Assembly (NCBI RefSeq): GCF_040939455.1
Contig: NC_134112.1
Coordinates: 66,791,001-66,855,000, forward strand
Direction: 5' to 3'
From: Microcebus murinus
Lineage: Eukaryota; Chordata; Mammalia; Primates; Cheirogaleidae
DNA: 64,000 nucleotides
Shown: positions 62,039 through 64,000 of the stretch, piece after piece
How the letters are laid out: each line of letters begins with the position of its first letter
Numbering within the stretch: the first letter of the stretch is position 1
Notes under the pieces: generated by a model
The model's database searches: none
Seen by the model: only the letters and a program-made list of their open reading frames with translations
Told to the model about the DNA's origin: nothing
Made by a program: the position numbers and the translations under genes

Positions 62039-62230
62039 CAGGAGTGCTCAAACTTTTTAAACAGGGGGCCAGTTCACTGTCCCTCAGACCGTTGGAGAGT
62101 GCACACTGTGGGCCCGGGAGGAGTCGGCTGCTAAGCAGGACAGGCAGCTGCGGCAAAAACACCTGATGAGCCTGATAAATGTCCTAGGCAGGCGGCATGT
62201 GGCCCACAGGTCGTAGTTTGAGGATGCCTG
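62039..62230. mobile_element. hAT MITE, 192 bp
   Basis: CAGGAGTGCTCAAACTTTTT at the left and GTAGTTTGAGGATGCCTG at the right are inverse ends. Flanks CTCTGGAG (62031-62038) and CTCTGGGG (62231-62238) form an 8-bp duplication with one change. More GC-rich than its surroundings and not related by sequence to the MER30-like pair. Confidence 0.82.
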
Positions 62231-62579
62231 CTCTGGGGGCTTAGCACCTATATTACAAAGTAAGCTGCTTTACACAATCAAAAGGAAGATCATAATAAAG
62301 TGATGGGTGACCAAATAAAGAAATTAATATTGAGAATCCAGAGGCCAGGCAATGTTTTTCACACATTCTTTTTTATATTCTCATTGTTCTTTTTTGACTG
62401 GTGAGAAATCAAGGAGCAGAGAATTTTAGTTTGCCAGAAGTGACACAGGTAATAAGAGCCAGAATTCAAGGTCATATCTAAAGTATGAAAGGCATACTAC
62501 TTCTACATGAAGATTTGGGGTGGAGCAAGGAATAGTAGTAAATAGCCAGGAGTTGGAGAAAAGGGAAGAAATACACAAA
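62231..62579. other. Intronic DNA
   Basis: Nothing recognised beyond the target duplication at its start. Confidence 0.4.
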
Positions 62580-62720
62580 ATAACAATAACATATATACAC
62601 ATATATTATATTCAACATATATTCCATATATATTAATATACAATTACGCTATACGTATGTTTTACATATAGTTAAGCTGTATATTTAGTGTTTATATGTG
62701 CATACATATATGGAATAAAA
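62580..62720. repeat. AT-rich (TATA/CATA) low-complexity tract
   Basis: Alternating purine-pyrimidine AT-rich sequence with many ATATAT and TACATA steps. Not a clean microsatellite. Confidence 0.75.
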
Positions 62721-64000
62721 AGTTGAAGGAATAAATACCAAATTGTTATCAATGATCTTCTGACAGTGGACTCACAGAAGACTCACTTTCTACCTTTCAT
62801 ATCCCTGCAAGATTTAATTCTAAAGAACTTTGTTTTGACCTTATATTACTCTTATAACCAAAAAAAGACAAAGGAACTTTTCTAGCTCAGAGTTTAAAAA
62901 ATGAGATTAAATGTACAGAAACCTATATAACGGTCTACTGTATTATTTATTTTCCTAAGTGCATCATCTTTAATTAATGGTCTCCATATTTTCTAATATT
63001 AGTTCCTTCTTGTGGAACAATTCAAAAAGTCATCCTCAACTAGTATTATACTTGTACACTGAAAAGTGACTATGTCACTAATCATTACAGGACACAAATC
63101 ACCATGGTTGGTCATCCTTGCAAGTTTATTACTGCAAATACTAGAAAGACTGAATAATAACATTTCTCACACAAAACTGCATGAACCTGCAGACCATTAA
63201 GATCAGTAGTATAGGGAAGGTCTTGTCAATTAACACATAACTATTCAGAAAATCCTCAAAAGACTGGTGAAAGGCCTGCTCCAAAATGGCAATCTCCAGC
63301 AGTCTCATCACTCTCACCATTCTACTTTCATCACAGTGCTCAGCACATGGTAGGAAGAAAGTAACTATCTATTGAATCAATGAATGAACCCATCATCAAT
63401 AGACAACCACTTCCTGGATTTTCATAAAATAAATTACGTGGTCACTCACCACTTGAGCACAAATCAGAAGGCAGGTTCAGGACACAGCTGCCAATGTAAA
63501 GATGGAGGCAATTCTAATTTTCCTGGGTAAGCATCCAAGAACGTGGTTTGCTACATTCCTGCCTGTAGCTATCCTGGATTTTACCTAATTTAAAACGTGT
63601 ATTTGTGTATGACATATAGGATCCATAAGGGATTTCCAACCTTGTGAGAAAAGCTGTGTTTCATTTCACCGTATAAGGGAGAGGGAAGCAGTGTTCTGAA
63701 GTGATGGAAAAGTCCCAGAGAAGAACCCATGAAAGGACCATGCTGTAAATCACAGCGAACCTCCAAGGACTTCAGTGTACTGTTTGGCAACTTTTCACAA
63801 GTGAACAGAATGCTTGTGTGGAGGTATCAAAGTGAAAGCCTAGAGAAAAACGCCCAGCCTGGTCATTTCTCTCCCTTCAAAATGCCTTCTTCTATAAACT
63901 TGAGAAGATCTCAAAGAACTTCAAGATTTGCGATATTGCTATTAACTAACATTACGTTTAGGGGTTTCTACAGGATTTTTTCAGGAATTCCCTTTTAAAA
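62721..64000. other. Intronic DNA to the window end
   Basis: Mostly unrecognised. About 63330-63395 (ACAGTGCTCAGCACATGG, then a TTGAATCAATGAATGAAC-type end) resembles an L2/MIR terminus. Frames at 63590-63998 on both strands have no recognisable product. Confidence 0.4.

Noticed and set aside
61953..62162. 69-codon minus-strand frame
   Set aside because: Crosses the end of a hAT MITE; chance frame.

Overview
The window looks like nuclear DNA of a strepsirrhine primate, most likely a Malagasy lemur. The evidence is a dense mix of primate Alu SINEs, L1 LINEs, MIR and L2 fossils, MaLR LTRs and hAT/Tigger DNA transposons. Two Alu dimers (about 14.7 kb and 47.0 kb) and one in reverse (45.3 kb) carry the AT-rich linker with AATTGGCCAA between the arms, and end in the GCTGACGCCACGGCACT-type right arm, both of which I associate with lemur Alus. 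L1 3' ends close with a GTACCCCCATAATATG-type tail that I also associate with lemur L1. The DNA is AT-rich, has no CpG island and has no open frame of normal gene length.

The one confident protein-coding segment is a 137-base exon on the minus strand at 24084-24220. It encodes the first 45 residues of IMMP2L (mitochondrial inner membrane protease subunit 2): the initiator Met, the single membrane segment and the GASM motif with the catalytic serine. A polypyrimidine tract with AG precedes it and a GT donor follows it, at a phase-0 boundary. The window is therefore the interior of the very large IMMP2L gene. Positions 1-24083 are the start of the intron after this exon, and 24221-64000 are the end of the intron before it. 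No other IMMP2L exon was recognised.

Layout: 1-9.3 kb holds a 5'-inverted L1, a Tigger1 inside a MIR, an Alu, L2 fossils and a 2.7-kb L1. 9.4-16.9 kb holds an LTR, L1M, a MaLR LTR with internal sequence, an AT-rich tract, a lemur Alu, a hAT MITE, an LTR-like segment and another L1. 17-24 kb has an Alu, a MIR, a free left Alu monomer, single-copy DNA and the exon. 25-29.4 kb has an inverted L1 with an unexplained GC-rich cassette and a long L1 with a TA-rich palindrome. 29.4-45 kb is mostly single-copy or ancient-repeat DNA with microsatellites, L2, MIR and an Alu. 45-57 kb has two oppositely oriented lemur Alus, L1ME, a hAT MITE with perfect target duplication, L1M, an LTR inside a MIR and an AluJ. 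57-64 kb has MER5/MER20-like pieces, a 5'-inverted L1, a long L2 reverse-transcriptase fossil and a hAT MITE.

Nearly all L1 and most LTR copies lie on the plus strand, antisense to IMMP2L, as expected for elements tolerated inside a transcribed gene. I found no operon, CRISPR array, phage or new defence or metabolic system. The observations most worth a second look are the IMMP2L exon and its residue changes, the GC-rich cassette inside an inverted L1, the nested and inverted transposon structures, and one unexplained 62-codon frame at 51.4-51.6 kb. Repeat subfamily names come from memory of consensus sequences and should be read with the stated confidence.
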